NCBI RefSeq assembly: GCF_000720635.1
Contig: NZ_JOCF01000004.1
Location: 62,001-126,000, forward strand
From: Streptomyces sp. NRRL WC-3742
Lineage (GTDB): Bacteria > Actinomycetota > Actinomycetes > Streptomycetales > Streptomycetaceae
DNA: 64,000 nt
Direction of reading: 5' to 3'
Shown here: one piece after another, positions 26,997 to 36,072 of the stretch
Numbering within the stretch: the stretch's first letter is position 1
Layout: the number at the start of each line of letters is the position of its first letter
Program-made: the position numbers and the translations under genes
The notes under the pieces: model-generated
The model's database searches: none
Told to the model about the DNA's origin: nothing
The model's input: the letters and a program-made list of their open reading frames with translations, nothing else

Positions 26997-27585
26997 TGCA
27001 GCCTCCTCCCCTCGTACAACCGCTGCCGCCCTTCCCCATGTGCCGGGCTCTCCCCGGCTCGGAGTACTACGGCGGCTCCGCCCCGCCCGTCCCGTTCGGC
27101 AGTCGGTGTGCCTATCCCGGCCCGCGAGCTGGCTGCCCGCCGACCGGGAGCCGCGAACGGGCGGTTCCCGTGTTCACTGTGGTTCGCTCGGCGAAGTAGG
27201 AGCCCGGCTGTGTCCCAGCGGCATCGCCATGAGTACGCCGCAGACCTTCCTCATGGCCTCCCGGGCGCCACGAATAAGACGCCCCAGGAGTTCCGGCCGC
27301 CCGAAGACGACCGTGCGCACCGCACCCGACCCATATCCACCAGATTTGAGTCGGTGACGAAGTTAGGACGTAACAACGCCGGTTCCTCTCGTACTCCTCT
27401 CCGCCACGCTTGCCGGACCCGCACCATCTGGCAGTACTGGCACGTCCCGGCGTTGTCAGGGCCGCTCCCGCCCTCCCCGGCACCACCCGGATCAGGCTGC
27501 CCTCAGCTTCACCGCCCTGCTGCGACAGGGTCGGTGGCGAAGGTCTCTCACCTCCACTCGAACCAACAACGCTTCACGGCGCAAA
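26997..27585 (-). ncRNA. Group II intron 5' ribozyme domains I-III (inferred)
   Basis: About 590 nt upstream of the RT start with no competing gene. Length and position match domains I-III, but I have not folded it. Confidence 0.6.
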
Positions 27586-27606
27586 TTCGTCATCCGTCAC
27601 CCGTCA
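27586..27606. repeat. Heptamer element 5, half remaining beside the intron
   Basis: On the minus strand the kinase stop codon is followed by gacgggt, gacggat, gacgaat and then the intron. This is the left arm of an element like number 10; a matching right arm (attcgtcatccgtc) is not seen on the other side of the intron. Confidence 0.7.
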
Positions 27607-29694
27607 CCTGTTCGCCGTGCGCGGCAGCACCGCCAGCACCCGGGTGCCCGCGTCCTTCGGCAGCGGCTCGACGGTGCAGCGGCCGCCGATCTCCGCCGCC
27701 CGGTCCGCCATCGACCGCAGTCCCACCCCGTCCCCCGGCGGCACCTCGGCCGACTCGTGGAACCCCACCCCGTCGTCCTGCACGGTCAGCGTCAGCGCGC
27801 CCTCGTCCACCCGCAGCGTCACCAGCACCGTCCGGGCCCGGGCGTGGCGCAGCACGTTGTTGAGCGCCTCCGCCGTGATCCGGTACGCCGCGACCTCCAC
27901 GGCCGCCGGGAGCTGGGGCAGCGGATCCGGGGACACCTGCGCCGTCACCGTCAGCCCCGCCCCGCTGAAGGTGTCCGCCAGCCGCCCGACCGCCCGCGCC
28001 AGCCCCAGCTCGCCCAGCGGTGCGGGCCCGAGCCGGTCGGTGATCCGGCGAACCTCCCGGATCGCCATCCCCAGCCCCTCGGAGACCGTGCGCAGCGGGC
28101 CCGCGAGATCCTCCTCCGCCCCCGAGGCGGCGTTGTCCACCCGCAGCCGCAGCCCGGCCAGTGCGGGACCCAGCCCGTCGTGGATGTCCCGCCGCAGCCA
28201 CCGCCGCTCCTCCTCCCGGGCGGCGACGATCTGCTCCCGGCTGGCCAGCAGGTCCTCCTGGAGCTGGAGGGAGGCGACGGCGGGGGACGCCTGGTCGGCC
28301 AGCGAGCGCAGGATGTCGATGTCGCTCGCCGACAGCCGCTCCTCCCCGGCCCGCAGCCCGATGGTCAGCTCCCCGATCGCCAGCCCGTTGTGCACGAGCG
28401 CGAACCCCTCGCTGCGCCCGTCCAGCCGCCCGGCGGTGGCCAGGGTGCGCCGCCCGGCCCGGGTGGTGACGGCCAGGGTGACGCCGGGCAGCTTCAGCTC
28501 CTCGGCGACCGTCGCGCACAGCGCCTCCGGCAGCTGCTCCGGGTCGACGACCTGGCGCACCCGTTCCGCGAGCGTGCGCAGCACCTGGTAGGGCTGCGCG
28601 CGTTCGCCGTAGTACAGCCGGTCCACCACGGCCATGGCCCGCCGCGCCGCCCTGGGCAGGGCCGCGCCCAGCACGTACACCAGGGCGATCAGCAGCAGGG
28701 CGGCCCCGCCCCGCCCGGGCAGCAGCCAGTCGGAGAGCACCGCCGCGGCCACCACGAACAGCGCGGTGACGCCGGTGCCCAGCTGCAGCCCGATGAGGAC
28801 GTTGCGCGCGGCCCGGTCCAGCTGCCAGCCCCGGTCCCGCACGACCAGGAAGCCGACCGCGACCGCCCAGACGAGGCCCGCCGCGGCGAACAGCGAGTAG
28901 CTCAGCCAGTAGTGCTCGGAGCGGGTGCGCTCGTACATGTCCTGCAGCCCGACCCAGAGCAGGTACGCCCCGAGCATCGCCGCGACCCGCAGCCGGTGGC
29001 GGCGCAGCCCCGCCCCGCCGCGGTCGCGCTCCTGTGCGGCGGGCCGCAGCAGGCGCGAGAGCAGGACCAGCGCGACGAACCCGATCACGCACTCGCCGAT
29101 CAGCATGTCGTGGCCGCCCAGGCGGTCGACGAGGTCGACGGCGAGGTGTCCGAGCGGGTTGGACGAGAGCGGGTTGGGCCGCCCGTACGCCGTCCGGTCG
29201 GGGAGCTGCGCCGCCACCTCGGGCGTCACCCACAGGGCGACGGCGGCGATGAACCACCACCAGCGCCGGCTGGTCAGCCGTCCGCCGGGCAGCCACAGCG
29301 GAAGGGAGTACAGGAGGGTGGCGTTGACGCAGGTGCACACCACGTCGAGGACCAGGGTGGCGCCGACGATGCCCGGGTCGGTGATCTCGACCCAGACCGG
29401 GGCCGCCGCCGCGCTCGGCAGGATGGCGGTGAGCGCGTAGACGAGCATCACCCAGCCGAGCGGGCTGCCCGGGCGGTGGGCGTGCAGCAGCATGCCGGCG
29501 GCGGCGGTCGGCAGGGTGTAGACGAGGATGGCGAGTTGGTCGCGGGGGTGCGAGACGCCCGGTTCTCCCAGGTGGACGAGCACGTAGCAGATCCACAGCG
29601 TCGCGGCGGCGAAGCACACCGCCGTCACGGCGGCGGCGGCGAACAGCTGCCGCTCGCCCCGGGTGCGGCGCGGGGGAGGGGTCACCGTGGTCAT
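27604..29694 (-). CDS. Membrane sensor histidine kinase (NarL-type partner)
   Basis: A 696-residue sensor. About nine to ten hydrophobic segments occupy residues 20-375, followed by a GAF-like region (about 390-510). The HisKA_3 dimerisation region has RRWLRRDIHDGLGPALAGL with the phospho-accepting His near residue 520, and the HATPase domain has ALNNVLRHA and DDGVGFHESA. ATG 29694 begins MTTVTPPPRRTRGERQ; the longer upstream frame lacks support. The response-regulator gene is divergent rather than downstream, with a 14-bp iterated array in the gap. Its stop codon enters heptamer element 5 next to the group II intron. Confidence 0.93.
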   Translation of the reverse strand: MTTVTPPPRRTRGERQLFAAAAVTAVCFAAATLWICYVLVHLGEPGVSHPRDQLAILVYTLPTAAAGMLLHAHRPGSPLGWVMLVYALTAILPSAAAAPVWVEITDPGIVGATLVLDVVCTCVNATLLYSLPLWLPGGRLTSRRWWWFIAAVALWVTPEVAAQLPDRTAYGRPNPLSSNPLGHLAVDLVDRLGGHDMLIGECVIGFVALVLLSRLLRPAAQERDRGGAGLRRHRLRVAAMLGAYLLWVGLQDMYERTRSEHYWLSYSLFAAAGLVWAVAVGFLVVRDRGWQLDRAARNVLIGLQLGTGVTALFVVAAAVLSDWLLPGRGGAALLLIALVYVLGAALPRAARRAMAVVDRLYYGERAQPYQVLRTLAERVRQVVDPEQLPEALCATVAEELKLPGVTLAVTTRAGRRTLATAGRLDGRSEGFALVHNGLAIGELTIGLRAGEERLSASDIDILRSLADQASPAVASLQLQEDLLASREQIVAAREEERRWLRRDIHDGLGPALAGLRLRVDNAASGAEEDLAGPLRTVSEGLGMAIREVRRITDRLGPAPLGELGLARAVGRLADTFSGAGLTVTAQVSPDPLPQLPAAVEVAAYRITAEALNNVLRHARARTVLVTLRVDEGALTLTVQDDGVGFHESAEVPPGDGVGLRSMADRAAEIGGRCTVEPLPKDAGTRVLAVLPRTANR

Positions 29695-29827
29695 CGCACC
29701 ACCTCGTTCCGGACGCGGCGTTGTCACCGGCCGCGAGCTGACGGGCCGGTGTCTCGTCCCCGGCATTACCTTCCAGTCTCGTCGGCCGGGTGTCCCGGTT
29801 GCGTGAGGCAGTGGTCACGCATGTCGT

Positions 29828-29911
29828 GCGGGACCCCGGCCCCGGGACCCCGAGCCCCGGAACCCGCACCCTGGATCCCGTACCCGGGACCTCGCACCAG
29901 GACCCCCGCCG
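29828..29911. repeat. 14-bp iterated array between kinase and regulator genes
   Basis: Six contiguous 14-bp units of the form ccgggaccccgagc (second unit; others differ at 2-6 positions). Regular spacing in a divergent promoter region suggests possible iterated protein binding, though repeat expansion is equally possible. Confidence 0.75.
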
Positions 29912-29973
29912 TGCGGACGACCCCCGGGCACGCCACGGAGAGTCACATGATGTGCGCTGTTAGTGTCGGCCGG

Positions 29974-30678
29974 GTGGATGAACAGCAAGCGACAACCCCC
30001 TCGGACCAGCCGGAAGCGACCCCGCCCGTCCGGGTACTGATCGTCGACGACCACCCGCTCTTCCGGGAGGGCCTCAAGGCGGCCCTGGAGAGCGCCGAGG
30101 GCGTCCGGGTGGTCGCCGAGGCCGAGCGGGTCGCCGACGTGCCCGGGGCCGTGGCCCGCAGCCGCCCCAACGTGGTGATCATGGACCTCTCGCTCCCGGA
30201 CGGCTCCGGGCTGGAGGCCGTGCGCCGCCTCTGCACGCAGGAGCAGGCGCCGCCGGTGCTGATGCTCACCATGTCGGACGACGACGGCAACCTGCTCGCC
30301 GCCCTCCAGGCCGGGGCGCGTGGCTACCTGGTCAAGGGCGCCGGCCGGGAGGAGGTGCTGCACGCCGTACGGACGGTCGCGGCTGGCGGCGCCGTCTTCG
30401 GCGGCGAGGTGGCGGGCCGGATCACCGCGCTGCTCGCCGGGGCGAAGATGCGCGAGGCCGGGCAGCTGTTCCCCGAGCTGACCGCCCGCGAGGCGGAGGT
30501 GCTGGACCTGGTCGCCCGCGGTCACGACAACCGGCGCATCGCCCGGGAGCTGGTGGTCGCCGAGAAGACGGTGCGCAACCACGTCACCCACATCTTCGAG
30601 AAGCTGCACGTCGCCACCCGAGCCGAGGCCGTCGCCCGGGCCCGCGACATGGGCCTCGGGGACTCCGCGACCCCCTGA
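29974..30678 (+). CDS. NarL/LuxR-family response regulator
   Basis: A 234-residue regulator (243 if ATG 29947 is used). The receiver domain has RVLIVDDHPLFREGLK, the phospho-acceptor Asp in VVIMDLSLPDGSG and the conserved Lys in GYLVKGAG. The LuxR-type helix-turn-helix is LTAREAEVLDLVARGHDNRR to VRNHVTHIFEKLHV. GTG 29974 is preferred because TAGTGT, a fair -10 box, lies seven bases upstream, which fits a leaderless transcript; the ATGs at 29947/29950 have no ribosome site. It is divergent from its likely kinase. Its stop codon opens the 14-bp array at 30696. Confidence 0.92.
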   Translation: MDEQQATTPSDQPEATPPVRVLIVDDHPLFREGLKAALESAEGVRVVAEAERVADVPGAVARSRPNVVIMDLSLPDGSGLEAVRRLCTQEQAPPVLMLTMSDDDGNLLAALQAGARGYLVKGAGREEVLHAVRTVAAGGAVFGGEVAGRITALLAGAKMREAGQLFPELTAREAEVLDLVARGHDNRRIARELVVAEKTVRNHVTHIFEKLHVATRAEAVARARDMGLGDSATP

Positions 30679-30810
30679 CAGATGACAGAACACGTCAGCT
30701 GAAACCTGTCGGCTGAACTACGTCAGCTGAAACCTGTCACCTGAAACCTGTCACCTGAAGCCCGCCAGGTGAAGCCCGCCAGGCGAAACCCGCCAGGTGA
30801 AGGCCGACGG
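30676..30810. repeat. 14-bp tandem array, eight units (heptamer element 6)
   Basis: Two heptamers (gacagat, gacagaa) follow the regulator stop, then eight contiguous 14-bp units from 30696 to 30807. The first and third are identical (cagctgaaacctgt); later ones drift to caggtgaagcccgc. It lies between convergent genes. Confidence 0.88.
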
Positions 30811-30864
30811 GTGGGACCGGGGGTGCCGGTCCGCCGACCGGCACCCCCGGAGGTACGCCGAGCC

Positions 30865-32565
30865 CTACGGCCGCATCTCGTACGCGCCCGACAGCGCCTC
30901 GACCTTCGCCCACACCTTCGCGGACCGATCGGCGTCCGCGACCGGGCGGCGCACGTGCGCCAGCGCCCAGGCGGCCTGCTCCTCGGTGGTGGACGCCTTG
31001 CCGTGCAGCTCGGTGGCGTGCGCGGAGAAGTCGCGCACCAGCGCGTCGAAGATCTGGTCCAGCACGTCCGCGTCCAGACCCGTCAACTCGGCCTGCTCCA
31101 GCACCAGCTGGCCGTAGACGATCAGCGCGAACAGCTGGCCGATCTCCAGCAGGAAGTCCAGGTCGGCCTGCTGCTCCTCGCTCGGCGCGTGCTTGAGCAG
31201 CAGCGTGCAGAAGCCGTCCGCCTGCTCGCGGAAGCGGGCGACGTTGGGCAGGTGCGCGTGCCGGTAGTAGGCGATGCGCCAGTCGTGGAAGCGAATCGCG
31301 CCGAGGCCGCGGGCCGGGCCCTGCCGGAACAGGAACTCGTCGTCGGCGGCGTCCAGGCGGGTCGGCACCGAGGCGTAGTCGGCGGGCGCGAACAGGTAGT
31401 TGCCCATGAACTTGAGGATCAGCGCCAGGTTGACGTGGACGGTGCCCTCGAGCTTCGGCAGGCCCCGGATGTCCTTGGCGGCCTTGTCGAAGTAGGTGTC
31501 CGCCTCGAAGCCCTTGGCCGCGATGACGTCCCACATCAGGTCGATGACCTTCTCGCCCTCGGTGGTGACCTTCATCTTGGTCATCGGGTTGAACAGCAGG
31601 TAGCGGCGGTCCTCGGGGGAGGCGCTGCGGAAGTAGTCCACGGCCCGGGCGCTGAACAGCTTCATCGCGATCAGGCGGGCGTAGGCGTCCGTCAACTCCC
31701 GGCGCACGTGCGGGAACTCGGTGACGGGCTTGCCGTAGAGCACCCGGTTCCGGGCGTGGGTGACGGCCTCGTACATCGCGTGCTCGCAGATGCCGATCGA
31801 GGCGGTGCACAGGTTGAACTTGCCGACGTTGACGGTGTTCAGCGCGGCGTCGAAGGCGGCCCTGCCGGTGTGCAGCACGTCCTCGGCGCGCACCGGGTAG
31901 TCCTCCAGCCGGAACTCGCTGACGTACATCTGGGCGTTGACCACGTTCTTGACCAGGTGGTACGCCTCGTGGCGGCTGTCGGCGGCGAAGAAGACGTAGC
32001 CCTCGGGGCCCTCGACGTCGGAGCGGCGGCCGAACACCGAGACCAGTCCGGCCACGTTGCCGTTGCCGATGTAGTACTTGGAGCCGGAGGCGGTGAAGCC
32101 GCCCTCGCCGTCCGGGGTGAGGATCATGTCGGTGGAGTAGATGTCCGCGCCGTGGGTGCGCTCGGACAGGCCGAAGGCCATCACGTGGCCCTCGCGCAGG
32201 AGTTCGGCGGCGCGGGCGCGCAGCGCCTCGTTCTCGCTCTGCCACACCGGGCCCAGGCCCAGGATGGTGACCTGCCAGGTGTACCAGTAGCCGAGGCCGT
32301 AGAAGCCGAGGATCTCGTTGAGCTCGGCGATGCGGGCGGTGTCCCAGCGCTTGTCGGCGTCGGCCGAGGAGGGGGTCAGGAACTCGGCGAACAGGCCCTC
32401 GCGCGCGGCGAACTCGAGGAAGTCGGCGTACCAGGCGCGGTCGATGTAGGTGTCGAGGAGCGCCTTCTTGCCGCGGGTCTCGAACCAGTCGACGGTCGCG
32501 CGCAGCAGCCGGCGGGTCGGCTCGTCGAACTGCGCGGGGTCGTAGGTGCGCGGGTTGAAGAGCAT
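30865..32565 (-). CDS. Acyl-CoA dehydrogenase, long form
   Basis: A 566-residue flavoprotein of the acyl-CoA dehydrogenase family with the core FGLSERTHGADIYSTD (about residues 143-158), GSKYYIGNGNVAGLV, and the C-terminal helical domain KMKVTTEGEKVIDLMWDVIA. The C-terminal extension (after about residue 430, TLLLKHAPSEEQQADLDFLL) makes it longer than the usual 380 residues, as in the fatty-acid-type long enzymes of actinobacteria. The start at 32565 is ATG. It lies 85 bases downstream of a PadR regulator gene on the same strand, so PadR control is plausible. Confidence 0.9.
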   Translation of the reverse strand: MLFNPRTYDPAQFDEPTRRLLRATVDWFETRGKKALLDTYIDRAWYADFLEFAAREGLFAEFLTPSSADADKRWDTARIAELNEILGFYGLGYWYTWQVTILGLGPVWQSENEALRARAAELLREGHVMAFGLSERTHGADIYSTDMILTPDGEGGFTASGSKYYIGNGNVAGLVSVFGRRSDVEGPEGYVFFAADSRHEAYHLVKNVVNAQMYVSEFRLEDYPVRAEDVLHTGRAAFDAALNTVNVGKFNLCTASIGICEHAMYEAVTHARNRVLYGKPVTEFPHVRRELTDAYARLIAMKLFSARAVDYFRSASPEDRRYLLFNPMTKMKVTTEGEKVIDLMWDVIAAKGFEADTYFDKAAKDIRGLPKLEGTVHVNLALILKFMGNYLFAPADYASVPTRLDAADDEFLFRQGPARGLGAIRFHDWRIAYYRHAHLPNVARFREQADGFCTLLLKHAPSEEQQADLDFLLEIGQLFALIVYGQLVLEQAELTGLDADVLDQIFDALVRDFSAHATELHGKASTTEEQAAWALAHVRRPVADADRSAKVWAKVEALSGAYEMRP

Positions 32566-32650
32566 CGCAGGGCTCCCGTCAGGCGTGGGTGGGGGTGGTG
32601 GGTAGGGCGGTGGGTCGGGTGGTGCGGCAGGCGGTGGGCCGGGGTTCGGC

Positions 32651-33211
32651 TCAGCGCCGGGTGAGGCGGTGCAGCGTGGTGAGGACGTCGTCGAGCCAGG
32701 CGATGGTCATCCGCTCGTACTCGATGCCGCCGCGCAGCACCACGTGCTGCAGCTCCCGGCGGGGGTCGGGTCCGGCGGAGGGGGCCTCGGGGAAGTCGCG
32801 CTGCTCGCCGTGCAGGTAGCGGGCGAGCAGGGCGGCGTGGGCCTCCCGGTGCCGTTCGACCTCGGAGATCAGCGCGGCCGGGTCGTCGAAGGCGGCGGCG
32901 CGGATCTTGACCGCGAGCTCGTGCCGGACGGTCTCCGGTTCGACGGGCTCGCGCAGCCAGTCGGCCAGGGAGGCCCGCCCGTCCGAGGACGCCGCGTACA
33001 CCTTCTTGTCCGGCCGTCCGTCCTGGGCGACCTCCTCGGAGACGACCAGTCCGTCGGTCTCCATCCGCCGCAGCACCCGGTAGATCTGCTGGTGGGTGGC
33101 GGTCCAGAAGCGCCCGATGGAGCGGTCGAACCTCCGGGCCAGCTCGTAGCCGGAGCCGGGTTGCTCCAGTAGCGAGACGAGGATCGCGTGCTCCAGTGCC
33201 ATGCCCCGCAT
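32651..33211 (-). CDS. PadR-family transcriptional regulator
   Basis: A 186-residue regulator (183 if ATG 33202 is used). The N-terminal winged helix reads ALEHAILVSLLEQPGSGYEL and RFDRSIGRFWTATHQQIYRV, and the C-terminal helices mediate dimerisation (LADWLREPVEPETVRHEL). A perfect palindrome, probably its operator, ends five bases upstream of ATG 33211, which excludes the still earlier ATG at 33223. It lies just upstream of the acyl-CoA dehydrogenase gene and probably represses that operon. Confidence 0.92.
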   Translation of the reverse strand: MRGMALEHAILVSLLEQPGSGYELARRFDRSIGRFWTATHQQIYRVLRRMETDGLVVSEEVAQDGRPDKKVYAASSDGRASLADWLREPVEPETVRHELAVKIRAAAFDDPAALISEVERHREAHAALLARYLHGEQRDFPEAPSAGPDPRRELQHVVLRGGIEYERMTIAWLDDVLTTLHRLTRR

Positions 33212-33215
33212 CCTG

Positions 33216-33235
33216 CTATGCAACGAGTTGCATAG
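33216..33235. promoter_or_regulatory. PadR operator palindrome
   Basis: CTATGCAACGAGTTGCATAG, a perfect 9-bp inverted repeat around GA, right at the start of the PadR gene. Its ATGCAAC half-site matches the form of PadR operators. Autoregulation is likely. Confidence 0.8.
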
Positions 33236-33389
33236 GCAATGGCGGCGCGCGGCGGTGAGACGCAGGTCACCGGCGTGACCGGATGGTTATCGGTCATTCG
33301 GGACGATCGGGTGCAAAACCATCGAGAAGCGCCAGAATGGGGTAGGGCGCATGCGCCTTCACCCATCCGGACCACAGGAGGTGGTATCG

Positions 33390-33860
33390 GTGGCAACCCA
33401 TATCCCGACGGGCATGGAGCACCATCCGGACATCGTCGAACTCCGCGAACACTACGAGCGGGTCACCTCGACCCCCCGCGCCCAGGGCATCGAAGCCCTG
33501 GCCGTACTGGCCGGCCTCTTCCTCGCGGCATCGCCGTGGATCGTCGGCTCCACCGCTTTCAGCACCCTGACCGTGACCTGCCTGATCGTGGGTCTGGCCT
33601 ACACGGCGCTGATGGCCGGATACGGATCGGCCTACGAACGCACCCACGCGAGGGCCTGGGCGGCCGCCGCGCTCGGCGTCTGGACGATCATCTCCCCCTG
33701 GGTCGTCTCCGGCTCCGTCGCGCACGGCAAGAACATCGTCACCTGCCTCATCGCCGGTGCCGTCATGTTCCTGCTCGGCCTCGCGGCGCTGTCCATGGCG
33801 ACCATGACGTCGAACGGAGCCTCGATGCGGCGCGGCCGTGCCGGCCGAGCCAGGGGTTGA
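33390..33860 (+). CDS. SPW-repeat membrane protein
   Basis: A 156-residue protein with four hydrophobic helices in two repeats, each with the SPW motif (AASPWIVG and IISPWVVSG). Family members occur in actinobacteria and some proteobacteria; the function is unknown. The GTG start at 33390 is set by AGGAGGT upstream. The N-terminus is soluble (MATHIPTGMEHHPDIVELRE). It is a single gene. Confidence 0.87.
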   Translation: MATHIPTGMEHHPDIVELREHYERVTSTPRAQGIEALAVLAGLFLAASPWIVGSTAFSTLTVTCLIVGLAYTALMAGYGSAYERTHARAWAAAALGVWTIISPWVVSGSVAHGKNIVTCLIAGAVMFLLGLAALSMATMTSNGASMRRGRAGRARG

Positions 33861-33932
33861 AACACCCCGCAGCCCGTGCCGGGGCGCGGAGGGCCTCACC
33901 GCCCACCGCGCCCCGGCGCACGTCCTCCGCCC

Positions 33933-33980
33933 GCCCGCCTGCCCGTCTGCCTGTCTGCCCGCCTGCCCGTCTGCTCGCCG
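33933..33980. repeat. 8-bp tandem array after fumC
   Basis: Five to six octamers (gcccgcct, gcccgtct, gcctgtct, gcccgcct, gcccgtct) end at the fumC stop at 33981. A different unit from the heptamers, but the same position at a gene end. Confidence 0.8.
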
Positions 33981-35387
33981 CTACGGGCGGGTCATCCGCA
34001 GGACGTCCAGGGCTTCGTCCAGCTTCGCCTCCGTGAGCAGGCCCCGCTCGACGTAGCCGCGGTCCAGCACCACCTGACGGATGGTCCTGCGCTCGGCCAG
34101 CGCCTGCTTGGCGACCTTCGCGGCCTCCTCGTAGCCGATGTAGCGGTTCAGCGGGGTCACCACCGAGGGGGAGGACTCCGCGTACTCCCGGGCCCGCTCG
34201 ACGTTGGCGGTCACGCCGTCGATCGTCCGGTCCGCCAGCAGGCGGGCGGAGTTGGCGAGCAGGCGCACCGACTCCAGCACGTTGCGGGCCAGCACCGGCA
34301 GCATCACGTTCAGCTCGAAGTTCCCGCTCGCGCCCGCCAGCGTCACCGTCGCGTCGTTGCCCACCACCTGGGCCGCCACCATCAGCACCACCTCGGGCAG
34401 CACCGGGTTCACCTTGCCCGGCATGATCGACGAACCCGGCTGCAGGTCCGGCAGGTTGATCTCGCCCAGGCCCGTGCGCGGGCCCGAGCCCATCCACCGC
34501 AGGTCGTTGGCGATCTTCGTGAACCCGACCGCCACCGTGCGCAGTTGGCCGCTCAGCTCCACCAGCGCGTCCCGCGCGCCCTGCGCCTCGAAGTGGTCGC
34601 GCGCCTCGGTGAGCGGCAGGTCGGTGGTGCGGGCCACCTCGGCGATCACGGCCTCGGGGAATCCGGGCGGGGTGTTGATGCCCGTGCCCACCGCCGTTCC
34701 GCCCAGCGGCAGTTCGGCCACCCGGGGCAGCGTCGCCAGCAGCCGCTCGCGCCCGTGCCGCACCTGCGCCGCGTACCCGCCGAACTCCTGGCCCAGGGTG
34801 ACGGGCGTGGCGTCCATCAGGTGCGTGCGACCGGACTTGACCACCGTCGCGAACTCGGCCGCCTTGCGCTCCAGCGCCTCCGCGAGGTGCTCCAGCGCGG
34901 GGATCAGGTCGTGGGTGACGGCGGCGGTCGCCGCGATGTGGATCGAGGACGGGAAGACGTCGTTGGAGGACTGGCTGGCGTTCACGTGGTCGTTCGGGTG
35001 GACGGGCCGGCCGAGCCGCTCGGAGGCGAGCGTGGCGATCACCTCGTTGGCGTTCATGTTGGAGGAGGTGCCCGAACCGGTCTGGAAGACGTCCACCGGG
35101 AACTGGTCGTCCCAGCGCCCCTCGGCCACCTCCTCGGCCGCCGCCTCGATCGCCGCCGCCGTGGCCTCCTCCAGCACTCCCAGCCGCGCGTTCACCCGGG
35201 CGGCCGCCGCCTTGATCCGCGCCAGCGCCGCGATGTGCGCCCGCTCCAGCCGCTGCCCCGACACCGGGAAGTTCTCCACGGCCCGCTGCGTCTGCGCCTG
35301 CCACTTCGCGTCGGCAGGCACCCGGACCTCGCCCATCGAATCGTGCTCGACCCGGTACTCCCGCTCGCCACCCATCACGCCCTGCAC
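33981..35387 (-). CDS. fumC: Class II fumarate hydratase
   Basis: A 468-residue tetrameric lyase interconverting fumarate and malate in the TCA cycle. Signature segments: [18 protein letters not shown] (about residues 99-116), [18 protein letters not shown] (about 183-200) and the SS-loop [11 protein letters not shown] (about 319-329). The ATG at 35387 follows an AGGAGGT ribosome site by five bases. The protein has a 15-20 residue N-terminal extension before the usual [11 protein letters not shown]. It is a single gene; an 8-bp array follows the stop. Confidence 0.96.
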   Translation of the reverse strand: MQGVMGGEREYRVEHDSMGEVRVPADAKWQAQTQRAVENFPVSGQRLERAHIAALARIKAAAARVNARLGVLEEATAAAIEAAAEEVAEGRWDDQFPVDVFQTGSGTSSNMNANEVIATLASERLGRPVHPNDHVNASQSSNDVFPSSIHIAATAAVTHDLIPALEHLAEALERKAAEFATVVKSGRTHLMDATPVTLGQEFGGYAAQVRHGRERLLATLPRVAELPLGGTAVGTGINTPPGFPEAVIAEVARTTDLPLTEARDHFEAQGARDALVELSGQLRTVAVGFTKIANDLRWMGSGPRTGLGEINLPDLQPGSSIMPGKVNPVLPEVVLMVAAQVVGNDATVTLAGASGNFELNVMLPVLARNVLESVRLLANSARLLADRTIDGVTANVERAREYAESSPSVVTPLNRYIGYEEAAKVAKQALAERRTIRQVVLDRGYVERGLLTEAKLDEALDVLRMTRP

Positions 35388-35543
35388 CTCCTGTACGGGC
35401 CTCCCCGTGCGCGGGGACGGCTCCTGATCACCACAGCTCTACCCGGGCCCCGGGTATTTCCGCGAGTGGTGAGGGACCTCTTGGCCCGCCGCCGGTGCTG
35501 CCGGGCGGCGCGGCGGAGTCCCGGTGTGCGCGACGATGACCGT

Positions 35544-35876
35544 ATGACCGGTAATGACGCGGCCGCCGCCGCCCTCTCCCGCTACGAGACGATCGCCGAG
35601 GACCTCGCCCCGCTCGGCGCCCACCGCTCGCAGATGTTCGGCATGCCCTGCCTCAAGGACGTCAACGGCAAGGCGTTCGCCGGGCTGCACGGCGCCGAAC
35701 TCGTCTGCCGGCTGGGCCGGGACTCGGCGGAGCACGCCGAGGCCCTCGCCCTGGAGGGCGCCCACCTGTTCGACCCGGCGGGCGGGAGGCCCATGAAGGA
35801 CTGGGTGTGTGTGCCCGCCTCCTCCTCCGCCCGCTGGCGGCGTTATGCGGAGGCCGCGCTCGCCGCACCGCGCTGA
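35544..35876 (+). CDS. TfoX/Sxy N-terminal-domain protein
   Basis: A 110-residue single-domain protein with SQMFGMPCLKDVNGKAF, LVCRLGRDSAEHAEALA and GGRPMKDWVCVPA, the pattern of the TfoX/Sxy N-terminal family often annotated in actinobacteria as small conserved proteins. Role unknown; no C-terminal TfoX domain is present. The ATG at 35544 has no strong ribosome site; ATG 35535 is out of frame. Confidence 0.72.
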   Translation: MTGNDAAAAALSRYETIAEDLAPLGAHRSQMFGMPCLKDVNGKAFAGLHGAELVCRLGRDSAEHAEALALEGAHLFDPAGGRPMKDWVCVPASSSARWRRYAEAALAAPR

Positions 35877-36072
35877 GCCGTGCTGAAGCGCGCTGAACGG
35901 TTGCTGAGCCCTTCGGTGCGGCGCGTGTGCGGTGTTTCGCTCCATGATCACTCGATCGGGTGAGAAAGCGGAGCCGCGGCTTCAAACGGCCGTACGGCGC
36001 TTCGTACGCTCCTGACCGGGCCCGGCCAGATTCGGACCGGGCGATCGGGACCGAGGGACCAGGGGCGGACGA

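Larger units (their letters stand above)
25416..27585 (-). mobile_element. Group II intron with reverse transcriptase
   Basis: About 2.17 kb, transcribed leftward. The 3' part has a textbook 34-nt domain V at 25477-25510 and a 10-bp domain-VI-like stem just downstream. The 5' part, about 590 nt before the RT gene, gives the usual length for domains I-III. Borders are estimates: the 3' end is near 25416-25419 (..CCUAC) and the 5' end near 27583-27585 (UUGCG, against the GUGYG consensus). It lies 18-20 bases after the stop codon of the histidine-kinase gene, inside what looks like heptamer element 5, of which only the kinase-side arm remains visible. Mobility requires the encoded maturase. Confidence 0.85.

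Noticed and set aside
25416..27585. Integron-type attC target for the group II intron
   Set aside because: No integrase, attC site or cassette is near; the target looks like the heptamer element.
27757..30678. 973-residue plus-strand frame covering the kinase gene
   Set aside because: Only the C-terminal 234 residues are real (the response regulator); the rest is the antisense shadow of the kinase gene.
30676..30810. CRISPR-like array
   Set aside because: Units are contiguous 14-mers without spacers and there are no cas genes.
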